Source: Rhodanobacter sp. 67-28 (GTDB taxonomy: Bacteria > Pseudomonadota > Gammaproteobacteria > Xanthomonadales > Rhodanobacteraceae). Taken from it: DNA of 64,000 nucleotides. Position numbers and translations under genes: made by a program. The notes under the pieces are model-generated. The model was not told the DNA's origin. It made no database searches and worked only from the letters and a program-made list of their open reading frames with translations. The stretch's first letter is position 1; each line of letters starts with the position of its first letter. The stretch is from the NCBI GenBank assembly GCA_001898415.1, contig MKTU01000026.1:2376-66375 (forward strand), in the 5' to 3' direction. Below are positions 8,097 to 15,848 of this stretch, one piece after another.

Positions 8097-9821
8097 ATGA
8101 AGATCAAGAAAGTGCTGGCACGTTTCGCCAAGGTGCCCACCCTAACCGTCAAGGCGCGCCTGATCGGCGTGTTCGCGCTGCTCGGCGCGATGCTGGTGGC
8201 CGGTGCGGCGATCGGCCTGGGCGTGATGTCCTGGCAGAACGAGGGCATGCGCCACAGCTACGAGGAGTCGATGGTGCCGGCCCGGCTGATGGGGCAGTTG
8301 CGGGCCAAGTCGCTGATGAACTTCATCGTGCTGGGCGAAGCCGCCGGCGCGATCGACAAGCCGAACCAGGTGAAGCAGAAGGTTGCCGAGGCGAACCAGA
8401 TAGACAAGGACATTGCGGCGATCGGCAAGCAGCTGGCCACCATCCGGATGAGTCCGGCAGTCGCCAAGAAACTCGCCGACTACAACGAGACCACGCCGGA
8501 CTACAGCGAAGCGCAGCAGGAAATCTATTCCGCGCTGGCCTCCGCCGATACCGGCACCGCCGACATGATGGACATGCAGCTGCGGCCGTTGCTGATGATG
8601 CGCCAGGATTCGCTGGACAAACTGGTCAATGCGCAAGGCGATGAGGTGCGCGACATCTATCAGTCGCAGGTCAAGCGCTACAAGTTGGTGCACACGTCCA
8701 CGCTGGTGGCGCTGATCGCCGGCCTGCTGCTGGCGCTGTTCGTGGCGGTGCGGCTGATCCGCTCGATCACCGGCGCCTTGCACCATGCGGTGAAGATCGC
8801 CGACCAGATCGGCGAGGGCAAGCTGGGCCATGACATACGCGTGAACCGCAAGGACGAGTTCGGTCGCCTGCTGCTCGCCTTCCGCAACATGGACCAGCAC
8901 CTCAGCGAGATCGTGGGCGAAGTGCGGCTTGGCTCGGATGCGGTGAGCACGGCCGCCCAGCAGATCGCCCGCGGCAACGACGACCTCAGCCAGCGCACGC
9001 AGGAACAGGCCTCCAGCCTGGAGGAAACCGCTTCGTCGATGGAGGAGATGACTTCCACCGTGAAGCAGAATGCGGAGAACGCCAGCCACGCCAACCAGCT
9101 CGCCCGCGGTGCGCGCGAACAGGCCGAGCGCGGCGGTGAAGTGGCCGGCAAGGCGATCGCGGCGATGACCGAGATCGACGCCTCCAGCCGCAAGATCGGC
9201 GACATCGTGGGGCTGATCCAGGAGATCGCCTTCCAGACCAACCTGCTGGCGCTCAACGCGGCGGTGGAAGCGGCGCGCGCCGGCGAGCAGGGCCGCGGCT
9301 TCGCCGTGGTGGCCACCGAGGTGCGCAGCCTGGCCCAGCGCAGCGCCGGCGCGGCGAAGGAGATCAAGGGCCTGATCAGCGACAGCGAGGAAAAGGTGCG
9401 TACCGGTTCCGAGCTGGTCAACCAGTCAGGCAAGGCGCTGGCCGAGATCGTCGACAGCGTGAAGAAAGTCACCGACATCGTGGCCGAGATCGCCGCGGCC
9501 AGCCATGAGCAGTCCGCCGGCATCGACCAGGTCAACAACGCCGTGATGCAGATGGACGAGATGACCCAGCAGAACGCCGCGCTGGTCGAGGAAGCCTCGG
9601 CCGCTGCCCGCGCGATGCACGAGCAGGCCGACGAACTGGCACGCCAGGTGGCGTTCTTCCAGGTCGCCGACAGCGGCCAGGCGGCGCCGGCCAAGGCGCC
9701 GGTCGCGGCCGCCGCCGCGGTGGAGACTGCCGCGGTATTGGCCGCCGTGCGCAAGGCGCAGCCGGCACGCGCGATGGCCGAGGCGGACGCCGCCGCGGCT
9801 GGTGCGTGGAAGGAGTTCTGA
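8097..9821 (+). CDS. Methyl-accepting chemotaxis protein with four-helix-bundle sensor
   Basis: This 574-residue chemoreceptor has a membrane helix at about 18-42, a periplasmic mostly helical domain at about 45-195 of the 4HB_MCP type, and a second membrane helix at about 200-220. A HAMP domain and signalling coiled coil follow, with the tip [14 protein letters not shown]. It ends in G-A-W-K-E-F, again a W-x-x-F type tail. I chose the ATG at 8097, spaced from CGGGGA; the ATG at 8091 is too close to that site. Its cytoplasmic half is nearly the same, even at DNA level, as that of the receptor at 5673, so the two are tandem paralogues with swapped sensors. Confidence 0.93.
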   Translation: MKIKKVLARFAKVPTLTVKARLIGVFALLGAMLVAGAAIGLGVMSWQNEGMRHSYEESMVPARLMGQLRAKSLMNFIVLGEAAGAIDKPNQVKQKVAEANQIDKDIAAIGKQLATIRMSPAVAKKLADYNETTPDYSEAQQEIYSALASADTGTADMMDMQLRPLLMMRQDSLDKLVNAQGDEVRDIYQSQVKRYKLVHTSTLVALIAGLLLALFVAVRLIRSITGALHHAVKIADQIGEGKLGHDIRVNRKDEFGRLLLAFRNMDQHLSEIVGEVRLGSDAVSTAAQQIARGNDDLSQRTQEQASSLEETASSMEEMTSTVKQNAENASHANQLARGAREQAERGGEVAGKAIAAMTEIDASSRKIGDIVGLIQEIAFQTNLLALNAAVEAARAGEQGRGFAVVATEVRSLAQRSAGAAKEIKGLISDSEEKVRTGSELVNQSGKALAEIVDSVKKVTDIVAEIAAASHEQSAGIDQVNNAVMQMDEMTQQNAALVEEASAAARAMHEQADELARQVAFFQVADSGQAAPAKAPVAAAAAVETAAVLAAVRKAQPARAMAEADAAAAGAWKEF

Positions 9822-9823
9822 GC

Positions 9824-10696
9824 ATGAACGCGACGGTCGACATGCCCGTCGCCGAGCTCGCCGGCGGTCCGCGCCTGGGCGACAGCGAGTTCGAGTTCCT
9901 GCGCAAGTTCGTCTACACCCATTGCGGCATCTCGCTGGGCGAGCACAAGCGGCAACTGGTGCAGGGGCGGCTGTTCCGTCGCCTGCGCGCGCTGGGCCTG
10001 CAGCAGTTCAGCAGCTATTGCGAGCTGCTGCAGCGCGATCCGCAAAGCGAACTGGGCGAACTGGCCAGCGTCATCAGCACCAATGTGACCTCGTTCTTCC
10101 GCGAGGTGCACCACTACGACCTGCTGGTTGCCGAGCTGCTGCCGCGCTGGCTGGAAGACAAGCGTCGCAGCGGCGAGCGCCTGCGCATCTGGTCGGCGGG
10201 CTGCTCCACCGGCGAGGAGCCCTACGCGCTGGCGATGGTGCTGGCCGAGGCGATCGAGCAGCACGGCGCCAGCGGCGTGGACGCGAAGATCCTCGCCACC
10301 GACCTCTCGCCGCAGGCGCTGGAAACCGCGCGCCGCGGCGTCTATCCGCTGGACCGCCTCGGCGGCATCAGCGACGCCCATCGCCGCCGCTGGATGCTGC
10401 GCGGCTCGGGCGAGTACGAAGGCCTCGCCAGCGTGCATCCGACGCTGCGCGAGCTGGTCACCATCCAGCCGTTGAACCTGCTCCACGAATGGCCGATGAA
10501 GGGCCCGTTCGACGCGATCTTCTGCCGCAACGTGGTGATCTATTTCGACCAGCCGACCAAGCAGCGCCTGTTCCGTCGCTACGCGGAGCTGTTGCCGGTC
10601 GGCGGCTACCTGTTCCTGGGCCACAGCGAGTCGCTGCACGGCATCAGCGAGGATTTCGAACTGATCGGCCGCACGGTCTACCGGAAACGCGGTTGA
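9824..10696 (+). CDS. cheR: CheR chemoreceptor glutamate methyltransferase
   Basis: This 290-residue protein has an N-terminal helical domain, then an S-adenosylmethionine-binding Rossmann fold. The signatures are W-S-A-G-C-S-T-G-E-E-P-Y (glycine loop and acidic pocket) and the late I-F-C-R-N-V-V-I-Y-F-D. It methylates Glu residues of the receptors and so raises CheA activity during adaptation. It lies 2 bases after the MCP, whose last codons contain its GGAG ribosome site. It overlaps cheD by one base (TGATG). CheR proteins can tether to the W-x-x-x-F receptor tails seen here. Confidence 0.96.
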   Translation: MNATVDMPVAELAGGPRLGDSEFEFLRKFVYTHCGISLGEHKRQLVQGRLFRRLRALGLQQFSSYCELLQRDPQSELGELASVISTNVTSFFREVHHYDLLVAELLPRWLEDKRRSGERLRIWSAGCSTGEEPYALAMVLAEAIEQHGASGVDAKILATDLSPQALETARRGVYPLDRLGGISDAHRRRWMLRGSGEYEGLASVHPTLRELVTIQPLNLLHEWPMKGPFDAIFCRNVVIYFDQPTKQRLFRRYAELLPVGGYLFLGHSESLHGISEDFELIGRTVYRKRG

Positions 10697-11346
10697 TGGA
10701 CGTGCAGCTGGCCGATCGACGCAAGGCGCCCGCGATTTCGGCGGCACCGCCGGGCTTCGAGCACCTGCGGCGCTTCTGGGACCCGGCGCAGGGCTGCATG
10801 ACGGTCAAGGTGCTGCCCGGCGAGTTCTACGTCAGCGACCAGGAAGAAATGCTCAGCACCGTGCTGGGCTCGTGCGTCTCCGCCTGCATCCACGACGTGC
10901 GCCGCGGCATCGGCGGCATGAACCATTTCATGCTGCCCGAACCGGTCGGCGAGCGCGACAACTGGTCCTCCACCGTGGGCCGCGCGGCGCGCTACGGCTC
11001 GGACGCGATGGAGCAGCTGATCAACGCGATCCTCAAGGCCGGCGGCCAGCGCGCCGACCTGCGCGTGAAGGTATTCGGCGGCGGCCGCGTGCTGGCGCGC
11101 ATGAGCGACGTGGGCCAGCGCAACATCGAGTTCGTGCGCCGCTACATCGCGGCGGAGAACCTGGAGCTGGTGGCGTCGGATCTCGGCGACGTGTTCCCGC
11201 GCCAGGTGCAGTTCTTCCCGCACAGCGGCCGCGCCCGCGTGCGCCTGCTCCGGCGCAGCGACGACGTGGCGCTGGTGGCCGGCGAGAGCGGTTACCTCAA
11301 GCGTTTGGCAAACGATCCGATAAAGGGTGAGGTGGAGCTGTTCTAG
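10696..11346 (+). CDS. cheD: CheD chemoreceptor glutamine deamidase
   Basis: This 216-residue protein has the CheD catalytic core: Cys in T-V-L-G-S-C-V-S-A-C, the His in G-G-M-N-H-F-M-L-P, and the F-G-G-G-R-V motif. It deamidates Gln to Glu in receptor methylation helices and can be modulated by CheC-like or CheB partners. It starts in the stop codon of cheR. The C-terminal tail ends in G-E-V-E-L-F, the same pattern as the tail of the MCP-like protein encoded at 12553. Confidence 0.95.
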   Translation: MDVQLADRRKAPAISAAPPGFEHLRRFWDPAQGCMTVKVLPGEFYVSDQEEMLSTVLGSCVSACIHDVRRGIGGMNHFMLPEPVGERDNWSSTVGRAARYGSDAMEQLINAILKAGGQRADLRVKVFGGGRVLARMSDVGQRNIEFVRRYIAAENLELVASDLGDVFPRQVQFFPHSGRARVRLLRRSDDVALVAGESGYLKRLANDPIKGEVELF

Positions 11347-11445
11347 TGGCGGCGGCGGGGGCCGGAAGTGGCCGCACTGCTTCCGCCTCCGCGCTCGCGG
11401 CTCGTTTCGCACCACCCTCGACAAGACAAGGCAGAGAAGCAGGCA

Positions 11446-12537
11446 ATGACAAGGGTGCGCGTTCTGGTGATCGACGATTCCGCATTGGTGCGCAAGCTGA
11501 TGTCGACGATGCTTGCCTGCGATCCGGAGATCGAGGTGGTCGGCGCTGCCGCCGACCCGCTGATCGCCCGCGAGAAGATCAAGCAGCTCAACCCCGACGT
11601 GCTGACCCTTGACGTGGAGATGCCGCGCATGGACGGCATCACCTTCCTGGAAAACCTGATGCGGCTGCGGCCGATGCCGGTGGTGATGGTGTCGTCGCTG
11701 ACCGTGGAAGGCGCCGATGTCACCTTGCGAGCGCTGGAAATGGGCGCGGTGGATTTCTTCGCCAAGCCCGACCACGACCTGGCCAGCCGCTTCGGCGAAT
11801 GCGCGCAGGAGATCTGCGACAAGGTGAAGCTCGCCGCGCGCACCCGCCCGCGCGCGCGGACCACGGTGCGCAAGCTGGACGTGGCGCCGCGCCTGTCTGC
11901 CGACGCCGTGCTGCCGCGGGCACAGACCGCCGGCAGCCGCGGCGGCAGTCCGATCATCGCCATCGGCGCCTCCACCGGCGGCACCGAGGCGGTGCGCGTG
12001 GTGCTGGAGGCGATGCCGCCGGATGCGCCGCCGATCCTGGTCACCCAGCACATCCCGGCTGCGTTCAGCGGCCCGTTCGCCGCGCGCATGGATCGCTGCT
12101 CGGCGATGCGCGTGTGCGAGGCGCAGGATGGCCAGCCGATCCAGTCCGGCCATGCCTACATCGCCCCCGGCAGCCACCACCTGCTGGCGATGTGGGACGG
12201 CGCGAAATACGTCTGCCGCCTGCACGACGGCCCGCCGGTGAACCGGCACAAGCCCAGCGTGGACGTGCTGTTCCGTTCGCTGGCCGCCAGCGCGGGCGCG
12301 GCCACGCTGGCCGTGCTGCTGACCGGCATGGGCGACGACGGCGCCCGCGGCCTGCTGGAACTGCGCCAGGCCGGTGCCGCCACGCTGGTGCAGGACGAGG
12401 CCAGTTCGGTGGTGTGGGGCATGCCCGGTGCTGCCTGGAAACTCGGTGCCGCCGGCGAAATGCTGCCGCTGGACCACATCGCGCCGCGCCTGCTGGCGCT
12501 GGCGCGCCAACCGCTAGCCGGCGCCATGCGCGCCTGA
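11446..12537 (+). CDS. cheB: CheB receptor methylesterase/response regulator
   Basis: This 363-residue protein has an N-terminal receiver domain (D-D-S-A-L-V-R-K, phospho-acceptor in L-D-V-E-M-P) and a C-terminal methylesterase. The esterase has the catalytic Ser in I-G-A-S-T-G-G-T, the His in V-T-Q-H-I-P, and the Asp in the late G-M-G-D-D-G-A region. CheA phosphorylates it and it then removes methyl groups from receptors. I chose ATG 11446 because it starts directly before the first receiver strand. The 99 bases between cheD and cheB hold no gene. Confidence 0.96.
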   Translation: MTRVRVLVIDDSALVRKLMSTMLACDPEIEVVGAAADPLIAREKIKQLNPDVLTLDVEMPRMDGITFLENLMRLRPMPVVMVSSLTVEGADVTLRALEMGAVDFFAKPDHDLASRFGECAQEICDKVKLAARTRPRARTTVRKLDVAPRLSADAVLPRAQTAGSRGGSPIIAIGASTGGTEAVRVVLEAMPPDAPPILVTQHIPAAFSGPFAARMDRCSAMRVCEAQDGQPIQSGHAYIAPGSHHLLAMWDGAKYVCRLHDGPPVNRHKPSVDVLFRSLAASAGAATLAVLLTGMGDDGARGLLELRQAGAATLVQDEASSVVWGMPGAAWKLGAAGEMLPLDHIAPRLLALARQPLAGAMRA

Positions 12538-12552
12538 TCCGGGGATTCGATC

Positions 12553-13731
12553 ATGACTTTCACGCCCTCCCTTCTTGCCGGACGCCCGCTTGCCGGCGTC
12601 GCCGCCAGCGCGCTGGCGCTTGGGCTGTCGCTGCTGTGGCACCCGGCCTGGCTGGCGCCGCTGCTGGTGGTGCTGCTGACCGTGGTGTGGATCGTGGAGA
12701 CCTGCCACCGCGCCGAACCGGCCGCCGAACCGGTACCGGCCATCCATGCCGGGCCGGTGCGCGAGGCGCTGGAAGACGTGCGCGGCGCGCTGGTCGACGA
12801 ACTCGGCCACGCCAGCCGCGAACTGCACCAGGGCCTGGGCCTGCTGCGCGATGCCGTCTCCGAGCTCGGCGGCGGCTTCGACGGCCTCTCCAACAAGACC
12901 GCGCTGCAGCAGTCGCTGCTCAAGCAGATCATCGAGGTGCAGGACGGCGGCGTGTCGATCCAGGATTTCGCCAGCCGCACCGGCGACCTGCTGGAGCACT
13001 TCGTCGGCATGATCGTGCAGATGTCGCGCGAGAGCCTGCGCATCGTCTACCGCATCGACGGCATGGCCAAGGAGATGGATGCGGTGTTCGGCCTGCTGAA
13101 GAACGTCAACACGATCGCCGAGGAAACCAACCTGCTGGCGCTCAACGCCGCGATCGAGGCGGCGCGCGCGGGCGAATCCGGCCGCGGCTTTGCCGTGGTG
13201 GCCGGGGAGATCCGCAACCTGGCCAGCAACTCCAACCAGTTCAACGAACAGATCGGCAGCCACGTCGAGCGGGCGCGCGCAGCGATGGAGCAGCTGCGCG
13301 GCCTGGTCGGCACGATGGCCTCGCAGGATCTCAACGTGGCGCTGTCGGCCAAGGGCGGCATCGACGCGATGATGGCCCACGTCACCGAGAGCGACGCGCG
13401 CACCAGCGCGGTGGCCGACCAGGTGGTGGAGATCAACCGCGGCCTGGGCAGCGACGTCTCCACCACGATCCGCTCGCTGCAGTTCGAGGACATCCTGAGC
13501 CAGCTGATCACGCAGACCCGCGCGCGGCTGGTGGAACTGCAGGAAATCACCGCCGATTGCACCCGCGACATCGAAGAGCTGGCCTGCGCATCGATGGACG
13601 CCGAGGCGCTGGACGAGCGCGCGCGACGCGTGCGTTCACGCCTCGCGGTACAACGCGAAAAGGCGCGCCTGCGCTCGCGCGGCCCGGCCCTGCAAAGCAG
13701 CATGGACGCCGGCGAAATCGAACTTTTCTGA
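12553..13731 (+). CDS. Short membrane-anchored MCP-like protein with CheZ-like motif
   Basis: This 392-residue protein has two adjacent hydrophobic segments at about 12-30 and 33-48 and no periplasmic sensor domain. A helical region follows, then an MCP signalling tip at about 185-224 ([18 protein letters not shown]). After the tip, residues 309-318 read [10 protein letters not shown]. Asp313 and Gln317 match the D-x-x-x-Q spacing of the CheZ phosphatase site, where E. coli has D-F-Q-D-L-T-G-Q. The protein ends in A-G-E-I-E-L-F. It follows cheB by 15 bases and precedes a STAS gene by 9. The operon has no separate cheZ. It could be a soluble-signal receptor, a CheY-P phosphatase, or both; the phosphatase idea is inference. 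Confidence 0.8.
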   Translation: MTFTPSLLAGRPLAGVAASALALGLSLLWHPAWLAPLLVVLLTVVWIVETCHRAEPAAEPVPAIHAGPVREALEDVRGALVDELGHASRELHQGLGLLRDAVSELGGGFDGLSNKTALQQSLLKQIIEVQDGGVSIQDFASRTGDLLEHFVGMIVQMSRESLRIVYRIDGMAKEMDAVFGLLKNVNTIAEETNLLALNAAIEAARAGESGRGFAVVAGEIRNLASNSNQFNEQIGSHVERARAAMEQLRGLVGTMASQDLNVALSAKGGIDAMMAHVTESDARTSAVADQVVEINRGLGSDVSTTIRSLQFEDILSQLITQTRARLVELQEITADCTRDIEELACASMDAEALDERARRVRSRLAVQREKARLRSRGPALQSSMDAGEIELF

Positions 13732-13740
13732 GGATTGGCC

Positions 13741-14040
13741 ATGATTGTTCACCACGACAGCGAAAGCGATTGCCTCAGCCTGCAACTGGGCGAGCGCTTC
13801 GATTTCAGCATCCACCGCGAGTTCCACGACGCCTGCCTCGGCGCCGGCCGCGTGGCACGCAGCTACCTGATCGATCTGGCCGAAGTCACCCACATGGACA
13901 GCTCCGCGCTGGGCATGCTGTTGCTGCTGCGCGAACACGCCGGCGCGGACCACGCGGACATCCGCATCGTCAACGCCGGCACCGAACTGCGCGGCACCCT
14001 GCGCGTGGCGGGTTTCGACAAGCTGTTTGTGTTGCATTGA
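13741..14040 (+). CDS. STAS-domain protein, anti-anti-sigma type, last gene of che operon
   Basis: This 99-residue STAS domain has the classic H-M-D-S-S-A-L-G loop. Ser54 and Ser55 are placed where SpoIIAA-type proteins are phosphorylated. It contrasts with the Ala-bearing STAS protein that starts the operon. No Ser kinase of the RsbW type and no PP2C phosphatase is encoded in the window, so any partner lies elsewhere. It starts 9 bases after the MCP-like gene. A repeat and a terminator follow it, which suggests the operon ends here. Confidence 0.83.
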   Translation: MIVHHDSESDCLSLQLGERFDFSIHREFHDACLGAGRVARSYLIDLAEVTHMDSSALGMLLLLREHAGADHADIRIVNAGTELRGTLRVAGFDKLFVLH

Positions 14041-14086
14041 GGGGCAAGGGATCAGCTTCAAGAGAGCCCTGTCCCCCCACGGCATT

Positions 14087-14185
14087 TCCCGCAGGGGCCC
14101 GCTCGCGGGCGATGCCTTTGCGAGTCCCCGCGCTGATCCCCAATCCGGACAAGAGAGCATCGCCCGCGAGCGCGCTCCTGCGGGA
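14087..14185. repeat. Long inverted repeat (29-base arms)
   Basis: Arm 14087-14115 (TCCCGCAGG, 5 variable bases, GCTCGCGGGCGATGC) pairs with arm 14157-14185 with only the middle few bases mismatched. The loop of about 41 bases contains CCTTTGCGAGTCC. It is an element of the GCGATGCCTTT/AGAGCATCGC class, related to the inner part of the repeats at 1026-1063 and 37578-37621. It sits just after the che operon and just before a terminator. Confidence 0.7.
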
Positions 14186-14195
14186 CTCACACAGT

Positions 14196-14222
14196 AAAAA
14201 GGCTCCCGAGGGAGCCTTTTTT
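14196..14222. terminator. Bidirectional rho-independent terminator
   Basis: Stem GGCTCCC/GGGAGCC with a 2-base loop is flanked by A5 on the left and T6 on the right. It can stop the forward che operon and the reverse gene ending at 14246. Confidence 0.9.
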
Positions 14223-14245
14223 GCTGTTGATGGAAACCGGCAGGT

Positions 14246-14605
14246 TTACCAGGAGCGCACCTTCACCACGCTGGCGGTGAAGCTGGCGATGTTGCGCTCG
14301 TAATGGAACAGGCGGCCGAGGTCGAACGACACCGACTGGCCCGGGGTGATGTTGGAGGTGCCGGCCGGCCAGGCCTGCTTGGACTGCAGGACGTTGCCCG
14401 CGTCGTCCTTCAGCTCGATGCGGATCTGCGCCGCCGACGGCGTGGCGCAGCTGTTCACCAGTTGGCCGCGCAGGCTCAGCTTGCCGGCCAGGCCGCTGGC
14501 GGCCGACGGGGTGAACTCGGTGATGGCGAAATCCTTGACGGTGCACTCGGCGTGGACCGCCATCGGCGCCAGCAACAAAGCGGTGGTCATGAGCAGAGTT
14601 TTCAT
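14246..14605 (-). CDS. Small secreted protein, unknown function
   Basis: This 119-residue protein has a clear signal peptide (M-K-T-L-L-M-T-T-A-L-L-L-A-P, cleavage probably after V-H-A). The mature part has two Cys (early E-C-T-V and later N-S-C-A-T), likely a disulfide. The rest looks like a small beta-sandwich of the kind used to dress periplasmic proteins (alternating hydrophobic strands, D-D-A-G-N-V-L turn). I start at 14605, spaced from AGGGG; the ATG at 14617 abuts that site. Its own terminator is at 14196. I do not recognise the family. Confidence 0.7.
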   Translation of the reverse strand: MKTLLMTTALLLAPMAVHAECTVKDFAITEFTPSAASGLAGKLSLRGQLVNSCATPSAAQIRIELKDDAGNVLQSKQAWPAGTSNITPGQSVSFDLGRLFHYERNIASFTASVVKVRSW

Positions 14606-14783
14606 GGGTCGATGCATCCCCTGGGGTTTTGTGGTGAGTACTACCGTGTTCGGCCGGCGCGGGAAAATCTTTAGCCCCGCGCCCCATCGCCGCCGGAGCG
14701 GGACGGCGGGACAGGGCCCGGCAGGGGGCGCCGCGGCAGTGCGGGCGGGCGCGGATCAGGTCGTCAGCGGGGTCGAACGGGCG

Positions 14784-15803
14784 TCACAGCCACTTGTTGC
14801 GCTTCAGGGCCGCGTAGATGCCGCCCACCACGCCGGCCATCACCACGATGATCGCCGGGTATGCCCACGGCTGACCCAGCTCGGGCATGTGCTGGAAGTT
14901 CATGCCGTACCAGCTGGTGAGCAGGGTCGGCGCGGCCAGCATGGCGGCCCAGCCGGCGAGTTTCTTCATCACCTCGTTCTGGCCGAAGGTGACCAGCGAG
15001 AGGTTGACGTTGATCGCGGCGGTGAGCATTTCGCGCATTGCGCTGATCGATTCGTTGACGCGGAACACGTGGTCGTAGACGTCGCGGAAGTAGGGCCGCA
15101 GCTCGTCGGGGATCAGACCCTGGTGCAGCCGCACCAGCTGGCTGGTGATGTCCTGCAGCGGGGCCACGGCCAGACGAAGCGTCATCAGGTCGCGCTGCAT
15201 GTCGTAGAGCCGGTGCACCGTGCTGCGCTTGAAGGTCTCGGCGAAGATGTCCTGCTCGAGCAGGCCCAGCTCTTCGCGGAAGTCGCGCACGATCGGCAGC
15301 AGGTTGTCGACGATCAGGTCGAGCACGCCGTAGAGACCATAGCTGGGTCCGTTGGCGAGCAGCTCGGGCACGTTCTCGCAGGCACGCCGCGCCGGGGCGT
15401 ACGACAGCGAGGCACCGTGGCGCACGGTGACCAGGTAGCGCGCGCCGAGGAAGATCTGCGTCTCGCCGAACTTCAGCTCGGCCTCGATCAGCTGCGCGGT
15501 CTGCACCACCAGGAACAGGGAGTCGCCGTAGGTCTCGATCTTGGTGCGCTGGTGGGCGGTGTGCGCGTCCTCGATCGCCAGGTCATGCAGGCAGAACTCC
15601 TCCTGCAGTTTTTCCAGCAGCGGCTCGTCCGGCTCGTGCAGGCCGACCCAGACGAAGGTGTCCGGCGCTGCCAGCACGTCGCTGATGGCGTCCAGGCTGA
15701 TTTCGCCGAGGCGCGTGCCGTCGCGTTGGTAGGCGATGCAGTTGACCACCATCGGTTCGGCAACGGGCGCAAGTGCAGCAGGCGATGGCGAGGTCGGGAG
15801 CAT
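14784..15803 (-). CDS. corA: CorA family magnesium/cobalt transporter
   Basis: This 339-residue protein has a long cytoplasmic N-terminal funnel domain and two C-terminal membrane helices. The pore signature Y-G-M-N-F follows the first helix. It would import Mg2+ (or Co2+/Ni2+) as a pentamer across the inner membrane. The positively charged C-terminal end K-R-N-K-W-L is typical. It lies downstream of a DUF4105 gene and corC on the same strand, though the 45-base gap and the different role leave co-transcription open. Confidence 0.95.
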   Translation of the reverse strand: MLPTSPSPAALAPVAEPMVVNCIAYQRDGTRLGEISLDAISDVLAAPDTFVWVGLHEPDEPLLEKLQEEFCLHDLAIEDAHTAHQRTKIETYGDSLFLVVQTAQLIEAELKFGETQIFLGARYLVTVRHGASLSYAPARRACENVPELLANGPSYGLYGVLDLIVDNLLPIVRDFREELGLLEQDIFAETFKRSTVHRLYDMQRDLMTLRLAVAPLQDITSQLVRLHQGLIPDELRPYFRDVYDHVFRVNESISAMREMLTAAINVNLSLVTFGQNEVMKKLAGWAAMLAAPTLLTSWYGMNFQHMPELGQPWAYPAIIVVMAGVVGGIYAALKRNKWL

Positions 15804-15848
15804 GCCCCATGATGCCGTGCCCGCCGTGGCGGGGCAACGCGCGCGGGG

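Noticed and set aside
2762-14040. Chemotaxis operon as a horizontally acquired island
   Set aside because: Base composition and codon use look like the rest of the window and no mobility genes flank it.
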